Source of the DNA: Mariniflexile sp. AS56
GTDB lineage: Bacteria > Bacteroidota > Bacteroidia > Flavobacteriales > Flavobacteriaceae
Assembly (NCBI RefSeq): GCF_030552475.1
Contig: NZ_JAUPED010000003.1
Span: 186,001-250,000 of the forward strand
Direction: 5' to 3'
DNA length: 64,000 bases
Shown: piece after piece, positions 45,329 through 54,664 of the stretch
Position numbering within the stretch: the stretch's first letter is position 1
Layout: each line of letters opens with the position of its first letter
Notes under the pieces: generated by a model
Seen by the model: only the letters and a program-made list of their open reading frames with translations
Database searches by the model: none
What the model was told of the DNA's origin: nothing
Made by a program: the position numbers and the translations under genes

Positions 45329-47377
45329 ATGAAAAAATTAAAATTACATAAAATAGTAACGGTAGTCTTTTTGTTATCCATTTATCAAAATATTAGTGCG
45401 CAAATAGTGGTTAATACATTGGCTGCATTTCGTACAGCTATAACGAATAGTAATCAAGAAATTACTTTACAAGCTGGAAATTATAACCTTGAGGATTTGA
45501 TAAGTAGTGAAAGGGTTATTACATTCTCTGGCTCAAACAATACAATTAATTTAACCAATGTTCTTATACAGGTTCCTGTAGGTAGCATTCGTGAATCTTA
45601 TATCTTAGTAACAGGTAATAATAACATTATTAACGGAGGAGAAATTGAAGATATATACAGGAATGGTTTAACTGAAATAACCGATTTCGTGGCCTACCAC
45701 CAAGATGGAACAAATTTAGCATATGGTCTTAGAGGTGCTGCCGTTATGACTGTTTCTGGAACCGATAATTTAGTAGACGGTCTTAAATTAACAGTACGAG
45801 GCTCTCATCTTTATGGTTACGGAAGCATGTATGGTATTAATCAATATAATACATTTGGGATGAATAAACGTTGTGGTTTATTGATTAATGGTGCTAGAAA
45901 TACGCTTGACAATGTTGAAGTGCAAATGAGGGCTTTTGGCCATGGTATATATATGCAAGGTGAGGCTGATGAAACAGTTATAAAAAATAGCTTAGTAGAA
46001 GGTCGTGTTCGTGCTTATGCAGATTTGTATAACGAGACAGATCCCAATTCTTTTCCTTATAGATCCGACTATAAATTACCAGAAACATCGGATACGGCTT
46101 ATGAAATGCCTTTTAGCTCAAATGTACAGCCAATTCCTACGGATCAGGTTTTTTCTCTTAGTGAAGACGGTATTAGATCGTATACAGGAACAGGAAGTGT
46201 TACTGTAGAAAATTGTACTGTTAAAAAAATGCGAGGAGGTATTCGCTTATATCTAGGTAGTAGCGCTACTGTAACAAATTCTATAGCTGTAGATTGTGGT
46301 AGTACTAATTATAATATGCCTTCAGGTGGTACAATTTCTAATTCTAGCGGAAATTTTGCATACGCTCCATTATCCGATTTTAGGTTGAGTAGAAATAGCA
46401 TGGATATAGAATGGACCATAATGCCTTCGCCAAATGCTACGGGACCTCATAATATAGTCGATGTTCTTGGAAATAGTCATAAAATCGTTTTTCATAGAAC
46501 ACCAGGTCCTATAGACGAGACAAATCGCGCTATAGTGGTAACTGGCAATAATTCTACTATCACGAATGAAACAGAATACGATATTGTTCTAGAATCGACT
46601 ACAAGTGGTAATACCATAATAAGTTGTGGCGGAGGTACAATAACAGATAATGGAAGTAATAATACCATATTAACCTATGCGAGTTGTGAGGAAATTAATA
46701 ATTTATGTCCCAAAACAGCCGAATTAATGGAAGCAGAATGTTACGATAGTATGTTGGGAATTCAATCAGAAACTAGTTCTGAAGGCGGTTCTAATATCGG
46801 TTATATTGATGATGGAGATTGGGTTAAATTTGAAGCTATTGATTTAGCAGGGATTAAATCGGTAAACGCAAGAACCGCTGGTAAATATGATGGTGGCTCC
46901 ATAGAGGTGCGTTTAGGAGCTGTGGCAGGAACATTATTAACAACAATACCTGTAACCAATAGAGGTGGATGGCAAGTATGGGGCACAGATTCTGTAAATA
47001 TCCCAAGTTTTACAGAGGGTGTTTATGATGTGTTTTTTGTGTTTAAAGGCACTAAAACCGGTTCTTTGTATAATATAAATTGGTTTAGTTTTTCATCACA
47101 ATCATTATCCATAGATTCAAATTCATTGGGTAGTGCCATAAGTGTATTTCCTAATCCAGTTTCTAACGAACTTACAATTTCATTAGGGAAAGCAAACTTA
47201 AATAGTAGTGATTCCAAAATTACGTTATACAGTATAAAAGGAGAAAAAGTATTGGAAGTGAATCCTGAAAATAATAATACACCAACGCTCAATGTGTCTA
47301 ACGTGAAAAGTGGTATTTATGTTTTGAAAATTAGTGATAAGCATAACGTAATTTCAAAAAAAATAGTTAAGCTTTAA
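45329..47377 (+). CDS. Multidomain beta-helix protein 6: beta-helix, CBM6-like module, T9SS signal
   Basis: The product has 682 residues with a signal peptide ending near residue 24 (ISAQ). It belongs to a distinct branch of the family with the protein at 49593: GSHLYGYGSMYGI, NKRCGLLING instead of KKHSG, FGHGIYMQ (His205), VEGRVRAYADLYNETD, an insert of ~25 residues, then SEDGIRSY. Residues ~460-592 are a CBM6-like module (ELMEAECYDSMLGIQSE ... DDGDWVKF), and the C-terminal ~75 residues are a T9SS sorting domain (VFPNPVSNEL ... KKIVKL). It is secreted, and monocistronic between its operator and a terminator. Confidence 0.8.
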   Translation: MKKLKLHKIVTVVFLLSIYQNISAQIVVNTLAAFRTAITNSNQEITLQAGNYNLEDLISSERVITFSGSNNTINLTNVLIQVPVGSIRESYILVTGNNNIINGGEIEDIYRNGLTEITDFVAYHQDGTNLAYGLRGAAVMTVSGTDNLVDGLKLTVRGSHLYGYGSMYGINQYNTFGMNKRCGLLINGARNTLDNVEVQMRAFGHGIYMQGEADETVIKNSLVEGRVRAYADLYNETDPNSFPYRSDYKLPETSDTAYEMPFSSNVQPIPTDQVFSLSEDGIRSYTGTGSVTVENCTVKKMRGGIRLYLGSSATVTNSIAVDCGSTNYNMPSGGTISNSSGNFAYAPLSDFRLSRNSMDIEWTIMPSPNATGPHNIVDVLGNSHKIVFHRTPGPIDETNRAIVVTGNNSTITNETEYDIVLESTTSGNTIISCGGGTITDNGSNNTILTYASCEEINNLCPKTAELMEAECYDSMLGIQSETSSEGGSNIGYIDDGDWVKFEAIDLAGIKSVNARTAGKYDGGSIEVRLGAVAGTLLTTIPVTNRGGWQVWGTDSVNIPSFTEGVYDVFFVFKGTKTGSLYNINWFSFSSQSLSIDSNSLGSAISVFPNPVSNELTISLGKANLNSSDSKITLYSIKGEKVLEVNPENNNTPTLNVSNVKSGIYVLKISDKHNVISKKIVKL

Positions 47378-47415
47378 TAGGCTTATTATAATTTATAGTT
47401 ATATAAAATCAGATT

Positions 47416-47462
47416 GAAAAAGGTTTGTTATTAGTTCATAATAGCAGCCTTTTCTTTTTTTT
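47416..47462 (+). terminator. Intrinsic terminator after beta-helix gene 45329
   Basis: The stem pairs AAAAGG with CCTTTT, TG with CA and TATTA with TAATA around loop GTTCA, followed by a T-rich tract to 47462. Confidence 0.7.
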
Positions 47463-47599
47463 AGGCTGTAACAAATAGTCCTAAATCTCAGATTCGTGTA
47501 AAGCCAATAACTCCATTTTATTCAATACAAACAAAATTGAATAGTACTAAACCAATAGGTGTTTATTGATTTTACGATTGATATTTTAAAAAAAAGTTG

Positions 47600-47659
47600 A
47601 TATTTTATAGTGAATGAGCTATAAGTTATAGCATAGTTTCCCTCAAAAAAGTACTTTCG
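47600..47659 (+). promoter_or_regulatory. Operator-promoter of the sulfatase operon
   Basis: Boxes ATATTTTATA (47600-47609) and ATAAGTTATA (47621-47630) are 11 bp apart. TACTTTCG (47652-47659) begins exactly 21 bp after the second box. The 322-bp gap (47378-47699) otherwise contains only the preceding terminator. Confidence 0.73.
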
Positions 47660-47699
47660 TAAGTAAAATATCTTTCACATTAAAAAACTGGTTAATTAG

Positions 47700-49553
47700 A
47701 TGAAACTTAATTTCAAACAAATTTCTTATTACACTTTATTGCAATGCCTTGTTTTACTAACTTTTAGTTGTGGTTCTGGAGTAAAAAAGGAGGAGCAATC
47801 AACAATACAAGATAAACCAAACGTTTTACTTATTGTAGTAGACGATCAAGGATATGGCGATGTTGGAAGACTTGGAAATAAAGAGATAAAAACACCAAAT
47901 ATTGATAACCTTTATGATGTAAGTGCCAGATTCACCCAGTATCATGTGGCACCAACTTGTGCACCAACACGTGCCGCTTTAATGACGGGGCACCACCCGA
48001 ATAGAACAGGTGTTTGGCATACCGTTAACGGGCGTTCTCTTATTTTAGAAAGAGAGACTACAGTAGCTCAAATTTTTAAAGATAATGGCTATGCCACAGG
48101 AATTTTTGGAAAATGGCATTTAGGAGATAATTACCCATTCCGTCCACAAGATAAGGGCTTTGAAGAGGTTTTAGTACATGATGGTGGCGGTATCGAGCAA
48201 ACTATGGATTATTGGGATAACGATTATTTTGATGATACCTATAAGCATAACGGGAAATTAGAGAAATTTAAAGGGTTTTGTACCGATGTTTGGTTCGAAA
48301 ACGCTAAAAATTATATGGCAGAAAACAAGAAAAACAATAAACCTTTCTTTTGTTACTTGTCAACGAACGCAGCACATACGCCTTACTTTGTTGAAAATAA
48401 ATATTCAGATCCGTATGAAAACAATGAAAACATTCCGAATGCTGCTTTTTATGGACTTATTTCTAATGTAGACGAAAATATAGGGAAACTGGTAGCCTAT
48501 TTGAAGGCTATAGATTTAATGGATAATACCATTATCATTTTCTCTACAGATAACGGTACATCTGCCGGTGCTAAAATAGCAAAAGGTGGTGACCGATTAG
48601 ATGGTTTTACAGATAAAGGATTTAATGCGGGCATGCGCGGTATTAAAGCGAGTATGTATGAAGGTGGGCACCGTGTGCCATTATTCATTCACTGGAAAGA
48701 TGGTGGAATCACTACGGGTAAAGATATTAATGAGTTAGCAGCACATTATGATATTGTACCAACGCTGGTCGATTTATGTAAATTAGAAGTTAAAGAAGGT
48801 TTGAAATTTGACGGAAAAAGTTTAAAACCTTTAATTGATGGAAACAATGAAGGCTTTAAAGACCGTGCTGTTATTGTAAACTCACAGCGTACTGAAGTGC
48901 CTGAACCTTGGAGAAGAACTTCTTTTATGAAAGGTGACTGGAGACTTGTTAATGGTACAGAATTATACGATTTAAGTACCGATCCTGAACAACGCACTAA
49001 TATAGCCGATCAGTTTCCTGAAAAAGTTGAAGGATTCAAAGTTGAATATGATGCTTGGTGGGATGAAATTTCACCTGGATATAAAGACCAGCCCTTTTTC
49101 ATAGTTGGTGATAAAGCTGAAAACCCAACAACATTGTTTGGTCACGATTGGCATACAGAAAAAGACGCTAGTCCATGGCATCAAAGACATATCAGACAGG
49201 GTTATATGGATAACGGCTATTGGCTAGTAAAAGTAGCTGAAAGTGGAACGTATAACTTAAAGTTACGTCGTTGGCCTATAGAAACGAAGTTACTTCTTAA
49301 TGGTGTAGCTCCAATTCGTCCTGCATTAGAGGGTACCACGGTAAGAGAAAGTGTAAAAAGTAAAGCCTTAACCATTAAAAATGCTCGAATTAAATTTCAA
49401 GAAGTGGAGTTGTCTCAAGTGGTAGACCCTAGTTCAGAATATGTGGAGTTTTCAGTTGAATTGAAAAAAGGAGAGACCCAACTTCAAACATGGTTTACTT
49501 TAGATTCGAAGGAAGAATTAGGTGCTTATTATGTAGAAATTGAGAAACTTTAA
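47700..49553 (+). CDS. Family S1 formylglycine sulfatase, lipoprotein
   Basis: The product has 617 residues with lipobox LTFSC (Cys24). The S1 sulfatase signature is CAPTRAALMTG with Cys87 as the residue converted to formylglycine. Metal-binding VDDQGYGD (Asp48, Asp49) precedes it, and GIFGKWHLGD plus STDNGTSAG lie further on. A C-terminal beta-rich extension of ~120 residues (~495-617) follows the catalytic domain. It removes sulfate esters from the glycan. It is closely similar in layout to the sulfatase at 51276. The maturation enzyme (FGE or anSME) must be encoded elsewhere. Confidence 0.95.
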   Translation: MKLNFKQISYYTLLQCLVLLTFSCGSGVKKEEQSTIQDKPNVLLIVVDDQGYGDVGRLGNKEIKTPNIDNLYDVSARFTQYHVAPTCAPTRAALMTGHHPNRTGVWHTVNGRSLILERETTVAQIFKDNGYATGIFGKWHLGDNYPFRPQDKGFEEVLVHDGGGIEQTMDYWDNDYFDDTYKHNGKLEKFKGFCTDVWFENAKNYMAENKKNNKPFFCYLSTNAAHTPYFVENKYSDPYENNENIPNAAFYGLISNVDENIGKLVAYLKAIDLMDNTIIIFSTDNGTSAGAKIAKGGDRLDGFTDKGFNAGMRGIKASMYEGGHRVPLFIHWKDGGITTGKDINELAAHYDIVPTLVDLCKLEVKEGLKFDGKSLKPLIDGNNEGFKDRAVIVNSQRTEVPEPWRRTSFMKGDWRLVNGTELYDLSTDPEQRTNIADQFPEKVEGFKVEYDAWWDEISPGYKDQPFFIVGDKAENPTTLFGHDWHTEKDASPWHQRHIRQGYMDNGYWLVKVAESGTYNLKLRRWPIETKLLLNGVAPIRPALEGTTVRESVKSKALTIKNARIKFQEVELSQVVDPSSEYVEFSVELKKGETQLQTWFTLDSKEELGAYYVEIEKL

Positions 49554-49592
49554 AAGAGGTTTGCATTACTAAAAACTAAAAATAGATTACTT

Positions 49593-51074
49593 GTGAAAAT
49601 CGTTAGGTCATTACTGTTTCTGTTAGTAATAACAAGGTTTCAGTTTAGTTGGTGTCAAAATAAAACTAAAATAAATCCTTCTGAACTTACGGAGAGTCGG
49701 GTTCGCGTTAATGTTTCTAATTTATCAGAATTGCGTGATGCCGTACAACAAAGTAATCAGCATATTGTATTGACACCAGGCGATTATGTTATAACCAGTA
49801 TTCCTGAAGATTCAAGAAGTTTCGTTTGTTCAGGGTCAAATAATGTAATTAACCTATCTGGAGTATATATCAATTTTCCGGTAGGTACTTGTAAAGATGC
49901 TCATTTCAATATTACGGGTTCAAACAATACACTTAAAGGGGGCACTTTTGAGGATACCTACCAAAATGGTATGAAGGAAGTAACCGATTTTGGAAGTTAC
50001 AATCAAAATAGAACCACTTTAGCAAAGGGGCTAAAAGGCGGTGCAGATATTAGGGTGTCTGGAAACGGTAACACCATTGAAGGCATAAAATTAACTGTGC
50101 GGGGGTCTTTCCCCTATGGGTATGGAAATATGTATGGAATTGGTAGAGATAATGCCACGGGACTCGATAAACGCTGTGCTTTATTAATTACAGGCGTAGG
50201 TAATACGGTTGATAATTGCGAATTCCAACATCGGGCCTTTGGGCATGTGATTTATATGCAGAATAACGCCGATAAAACCGTCATAAAAAACACCTATATT
50301 GAAGGTGCTGTACGCCCAAGTAATGATGTGTATACAGAAACCAACGATGGTGATTTACCAAAACGATTTGGCTATAAAATGCCTTTAGGCCAAATGGAAG
50401 GACTTCCCATTCCACGTGACGTAATGCTTAACCTTACTGAAGATGGTATTAGAGCCTACAACATTCCAGGCTCGGTAACTGTTGAAAACTGTATTGTTAA
50501 AAAATGTAGAGGTGGTATCAAATTATATATGGCAAAGGGAACTGTTAAGGTTAGTGATGCTACTGTGCTTGATTGTATTGTAGAAGGGTACTCATTAAAT
50601 AACGGTGGAGAAATGATTAATTGCAGCGGAAATGCTGCTTACGGTCCATTAGTCTATATGCATTTTGATAATGCTTCCAATCAAAAAATAGATCTTAACG
50701 TACTACCTGCGCCTCATGCAGTGGGTAATCATGTATTTGCGGCAATTAAAGGCAGTAATCATGAAATCAAATTAACTCCAACAGCACTTACAACTCCAAT
50801 CGATGCAACACTTAGGCCTATAGTTGTAGGTTACACAGCGCGTTTTGAGTTTCTAACTACCAATTATCCGAACGTTCCTCTTGGTTATGAGAAGAACTAT
50901 GAAACGCATTTTGGTAAAGCAAACTATAAGGCTTCAAATATTACAATTAAAAATGCTACCGAGTACCCGCTAATATTAGGCGACTTGTCCAATAGCAACA
51001 CAATCTCAAGTTTTGGAAAGGTAACCGATTTGGGTAAGAACAATAGTGTTTTTCGAAGTGATAAAAAAGATTAA
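49593..51074 (+). CDS. Beta-helix protein 7 (local family), GTG start
   Basis: The frame starts with GTG at 49593; no in-frame ATG is near, and a signal peptide (MKIVRSLLFLLVI... to FSWCQ) follows at once, so the GTG is credible. The product has 493 residues. Core blocks are GSFPYGYGNMYGIG, DKRCALLITG, FGHVIYMQ (His218), IEGAVRPSNDVYTETN, an insert of ~20 residues, and TEDGIRAY. It pairs with the 45329 protein as one branch but lacks the CBM and T9SS domains. It lies 39 bp after a sulfatase gene and probably acts on the glycan after or before desulfation. Confidence 0.77.
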   Translation: MKIVRSLLFLLVITRFQFSWCQNKTKINPSELTESRVRVNVSNLSELRDAVQQSNQHIVLTPGDYVITSIPEDSRSFVCSGSNNVINLSGVYINFPVGTCKDAHFNITGSNNTLKGGTFEDTYQNGMKEVTDFGSYNQNRTTLAKGLKGGADIRVSGNGNTIEGIKLTVRGSFPYGYGNMYGIGRDNATGLDKRCALLITGVGNTVDNCEFQHRAFGHVIYMQNNADKTVIKNTYIEGAVRPSNDVYTETNDGDLPKRFGYKMPLGQMEGLPIPRDVMLNLTEDGIRAYNIPGSVTVENCIVKKCRGGIKLYMAKGTVKVSDATVLDCIVEGYSLNNGGEMINCSGNAAYGPLVYMHFDNASNQKIDLNVLPAPHAVGNHVFAAIKGSNHEIKLTPTALTTPIDATLRPIVVGYTARFEFLTTNYPNVPLGYEKNYETHFGKANYKASNITIKNATEYPLILGDLSNSNTISSFGKVTDLGKNNSVFRSDKKD

Positions 51075-51232
51075 AAAGGGTTAGATCCAGATGTAAATCT
51101 AAATATTAGGAATGTTGAACTTAGGAGATTTTAAAATAAAATTCAAACTTGGTTTATCTTAAAAGGTATAGAAGCCTTAGGAATTAAAGTAACGTTGGTC
51201 GAAAAAATAAAACGGGAACTTTAAAAAACTGT

Positions 51233-51240
51233 TATTTTTG
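51233..51240 (+). promoter_or_regulatory. Possible internal -7 element before sulfatase 51276
   Basis: TATTTTTG fits TAnnTTTG and lies 36 bp before the ATG. No -33 TTTG and no 21-bp repeat boxes are found upstream. The 201-bp gap around it may include a short relic (GLDPDVNLNIRNVELR) too small to assign. Confidence 0.3.
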
Positions 51241-51275
51241 AAAAGAACCACTAACAGTCAAATATTTTATCAAAA

Positions 51276-53081
51276 ATGAAAGAAAGAAATTTATTATTAT
51301 TCCTCGTTTTAATAACATTCCTGGCGCCTATCGATGCCGCATTTGCACAAGTTAAAAATAAAACAAAACAAAAGCCAAACGTTATAATTGTAATTACCGA
51401 CGATCAAGGTAAAGGCGATTTAGCCTGCGAAGGTAACCCGTATATAAAAACTCCAGCTATTGATAAGTTTTATTCGAATGCCGTTCGATTTACTAATTAT
51501 CATGTATCAACTACCTGTGCACCTACACGAGGCGCTATCATGACGGGTAGGCATAGCAATAGAGTTAACGTGTTTCATACTATTAACGGGCGTTCTATTC
51601 TTTTTGAAGATGAAGTAACCTTACCTCAAATATTTGCTCAAAATGGTTATACCAATGCCATGTTTGGGAAATGGCACTTAGGAGATAATTATCCATACCG
51701 GCCAGAAGATCGTGGTTTTCATGAAGTTATTCGTCATGGCGGTGGTGGTGTAGGTCAAGGACCCGATTATTGGGGAAATGACTATTTCGATGATACTTAT
51801 TGGCATAATGGTGAAATGGAAAAATATGAAGGCTATTGTTCCGATGTTTTTTTTGATGGCGCTTTAAATTTTATTGAAACAAATAAAGATAAACCATTTT
51901 TCTGCTATATTTCTACCAATGCACCGCATTCACCATATAACCTTCCAAAAGACTATTTTGATTTATATCAAGGAAAAAAGTTTAAAGATATAAATGAAAG
52001 GACTTTGCGATTCTACGGAATGATTACCAATATTGATGATAATTTTAAAAAGCTAGAAGACAAACTGAATCAATTAGGTATAGCAGATAATACGATTGTA
52101 ATATTCACTACCGATAATGGTACTGCTGCAGGACGTGGTGTTTACAATGCGGGAATGAAGGGTGGTAAGGGAAGTCAATACGAAGGTGGTCATCGTGTAC
52201 CACTTTATATCAGGTGGCCAGATGGGCAGCTTACCGGCGGAAAAGATATAGATAACCTTGTAGCACATTATGATTTACTACCAACCTTTGTAGATTTATT
52301 AGGCTTGGATTTTAACCCAGTGAAACCGCTTGATGGGAAAAGTCTAAAACCCTTGTTAAGTAATGAAAATTCGAATTGGGAAAACCGAATTTTATACATG
52401 GATACTCAAAGAGAGCAAAACCTAATTAAGTATAGAAAATATACGGTTATGGATGCTAATTGGCGTTTGGTTGATGGAAAAGAACTCTATAATATGAGTA
52501 ACGATTTAGGTCAAGAAAATAATGTTATTGAAGCAAATCAAGAAGTGGCATCTCGTTTAGCTGTTGGCTATGAAAAATGGTGGAAATCCTTTGTAGATGA
52601 AGAAGTAAATGAAAGATATGCTTATATAAAAGTAGGTTCAGCCAAAGAAAATCCGAGCCGAATTTCAGCTCACGATATGATTGTTGGTAAATACAGTCAA
52701 GCTTGGCATCAAAATGGCGCTATAAATGCAGTGCAAGCTGGTGGTGGTAAATGGAAAATTGAATTTGTGGAAGATGGAGAGTATAGTATAAGCCTTCGTC
52801 GATTTCCACGAGAAAGTGGTTTAGCTATCAATGCCACTTTTCCTGCTCAAAAAGAAGCTGTTGAATATGATAAAACATGGCCTGCTGGTATAAAAACCGA
52901 CTTTAAAGAAGCTTTTTTATATGTTGCTAATATTTCTAAAACATTAGAAATTAAAAAAGGACAGGATGAAGTCACTTTTAAAGGAAATATTCCTGCTGGG
53001 AAATACGATATGGAAGCCCAGTTAATAGATGAGGTAGGTAGATTGCATCCAGCGTATTATGTGTATGTGGAAAAATTGTAA
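51276..53081 (+). CDS. Family S1 formylglycine sulfatase
   Basis: The product has 601 residues with a cleavable signal peptide ending near residue 25 (AFAQ). The signature CAPTRGAIMTG has Cys81; TDDQGKGD (Asp42, Asp43), MFGKWHLGD and TTDNGTAAG complete the active site. The C-terminal ~120 residues form a beta-rich extension like that of the sulfatase at 47700. The two share the neighbouring phrases TINGRSI/TVNGRSL and are paralogs, one anchored as a lipoprotein and one not. This suggests related sulfate positions handled in different compartments. Confidence 0.94.
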   Translation: MKERNLLLFLVLITFLAPIDAAFAQVKNKTKQKPNVIIVITDDQGKGDLACEGNPYIKTPAIDKFYSNAVRFTNYHVSTTCAPTRGAIMTGRHSNRVNVFHTINGRSILFEDEVTLPQIFAQNGYTNAMFGKWHLGDNYPYRPEDRGFHEVIRHGGGGVGQGPDYWGNDYFDDTYWHNGEMEKYEGYCSDVFFDGALNFIETNKDKPFFCYISTNAPHSPYNLPKDYFDLYQGKKFKDINERTLRFYGMITNIDDNFKKLEDKLNQLGIADNTIVIFTTDNGTAAGRGVYNAGMKGGKGSQYEGGHRVPLYIRWPDGQLTGGKDIDNLVAHYDLLPTFVDLLGLDFNPVKPLDGKSLKPLLSNENSNWENRILYMDTQREQNLIKYRKYTVMDANWRLVDGKELYNMSNDLGQENNVIEANQEVASRLAVGYEKWWKSFVDEEVNERYAYIKVGSAKENPSRISAHDMIVGKYSQAWHQNGAINAVQAGGGKWKIEFVEDGEYSISLRRFPRESGLAINATFPAQKEAVEYDKTWPAGIKTDFKEAFLYVANISKTLEIKKGQDEVTFKGNIPAGKYDMEAQLIDEVGRLHPAYYVYVEKL

Positions 53082-53093
53082 CGCGACTTAAAG

Positions 53094-54662
53094 ATGATAA
53101 AAACACCAAAGAATACACTACAACGAAGTGGTAGAACCTCTATTTTATTGGTTTTGTTCTTGAGTTTAATTACAATAGGTACTGCACAGCAGCAAGCACA
53201 CTTTGATAAGGTGGAAGTAGCTTCTGTTTTTGGAAGTCATATGGTTTTACAGCAGAATGAACCCATTACAATTTGGGGAAATGCTCCTTCTGAAACAGAG
53301 ATTAAAGTGACTTTAGGTACCGAAAAAAAGGAAACAAAAACGGGAGAATCCGGCAAATGGCAAGTTGTTTTTAAAGCAAGGAAAGGGAGTTTTTATCCTC
53401 TAACACTTGTTGTTAATAATCAGAAATTTGAAGACATTTTAATTGGCGAAGTATGGGTGTGCTCTGGGCAGTCGAACATGCAATTTCAATTAAAAAACAT
53501 GCAGGGATATAACCCTATTAAAAAACATATTCCTAATAAAAATATTCGGTTTTTAAAACATACAAACATTCGCATTGTCGCAAAAGAGGGCTACACGAGT
53601 GAAGAACTGGCTAGATGCAATACCCAAGATTTTTTTAAAGCGACTTGGAAAGAAAATACTATAGAAACTGCCAGCAAAAATTCAGCTGTAGCTTCTGTGT
53701 TTGCAGATGGGTTGTTTAGGAAACTAAATGTCCCAATTGGTGTCATAGAAGTAGCTGTTGGAGGTTCTGCCTTAAATAATTGGATTCCCAAAGAAGCGCT
53801 TCAATCAAATCCATCAACCAAAAACATCTTCAAAAAAGATTGGTTGAAAAACGAAGACATCCGAAGTGGACACCGCACCAGAGCAGAACAAGCGTTTCAA
53901 AAGCTAAGAAAGCCAGAAGACCCATATTTTGCTGAGCAATTTAAATACCGTTGGATGTGTGAGCCTAGTTTTCTTTTTGAGGCTGGTATAGCGCCACTAA
54001 AACAACTGGCTTTTCGTGGGGTATTCTGGTATCAAGGTGAAGCTGAAACTGAAACTATAAACGGGGTAAATACCGCCAAAGACCTTTTTCCTATCTTGAT
54101 TAACGAATGGCGTTCCTATTTAAATATGGGTGATTTTCCTTTTATTTATGTGCAATTACCGGGAAATGAAAGTGATTTTTGGCCCGAGTTTAGAGAGGTT
54201 CAAAGGCAAACGTTGAGCGTCGTTGAAAACGCTAACATGGTGGTAAGTATTGATTTGGGTGCAGAAAAGAATGTACATCCAAAAGATAAACAGCCTATTG
54301 GAGATCGGGCATTGCGCTTGGCTTTAAAAAATGTTTACGGTTTTAGTGAAATTACGGGGTTCCCTGAATTGGAAAAATGGAGCCTTGATGAAAATGAAAT
54401 CACCCTTTTTATAAGTGAATTTGGTACGGGACTTCATACATTAGAAGATGCCATTAATGGGTTCGAAATAGCAGGAGAAGACGGTGTGTTTTATAAAGCA
54501 GATGCTAGAATAGGAAATAAAAACAGCCTTATTGTAACAAGCACCATTCAAAAACCAAAAAGTTTAAGGTACGGGTGGGCATCATTTCCCAAACCAGCAT
54601 TAAATGTGTTTAATAGTGAAGCCTTACCTTTGGGGCCTTTTCAGATAGTGTTAAAAGATTAA
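53094..54662 (+). CDS. Sialate O-acetylesterase-like (SASA-type) carbohydrate esterase
   Basis: The product has 522 residues with a signal sequence ending near residue 31 (GTAQ). It has an N-terminal Ig-like region (MVLQQNEPITIWGNAP), then WVCSGQSNMQF with nucleophile Ser127, IEVAVGGSALNNWIP, FRGVFWYQGEAE and VHPKDKQPIGDR with the catalytic His. This is the standard layout of the sialate-9-O-acetylesterase family. In PULs such enzymes deacetylate many sugars, not only sialic acid. No sialidase is present, so acetylated fucose, galactose or uronate is more likely. It sits 12 bp after a sulfatase and 2 bp before the next. Confidence 0.9.
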   Translation: MIKTPKNTLQRSGRTSILLVLFLSLITIGTAQQQAHFDKVEVASVFGSHMVLQQNEPITIWGNAPSETEIKVTLGTEKKETKTGESGKWQVVFKARKGSFYPLTLVVNNQKFEDILIGEVWVCSGQSNMQFQLKNMQGYNPIKKHIPNKNIRFLKHTNIRIVAKEGYTSEELARCNTQDFFKATWKENTIETASKNSAVASVFADGLFRKLNVPIGVIEVAVGGSALNNWIPKEALQSNPSTKNIFKKDWLKNEDIRSGHRTRAEQAFQKLRKPEDPYFAEQFKYRWMCEPSFLFEAGIAPLKQLAFRGVFWYQGEAETETINGVNTAKDLFPILINEWRSYLNMGDFPFIYVQLPGNESDFWPEFREVQRQTLSVVENANMVVSIDLGAEKNVHPKDKQPIGDRALRLALKNVYGFSEITGFPELEKWSLDENEITLFISEFGTGLHTLEDAINGFEIAGEDGVFYKADARIGNKNSLIVTSTIQKPKSLRYGWASFPKPALNVFNSEALPLGPFQIVLKD

Positions 54663-54664
54663 AA

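Noticed and set aside
51075-51232. Short peptide-like stretch (GLDPDVNLNIRNVELR) after beta-helix gene 49593
   Set aside because: Too short and interrupted by stops; cannot be tied to any family, so not listed as a pseudogene.
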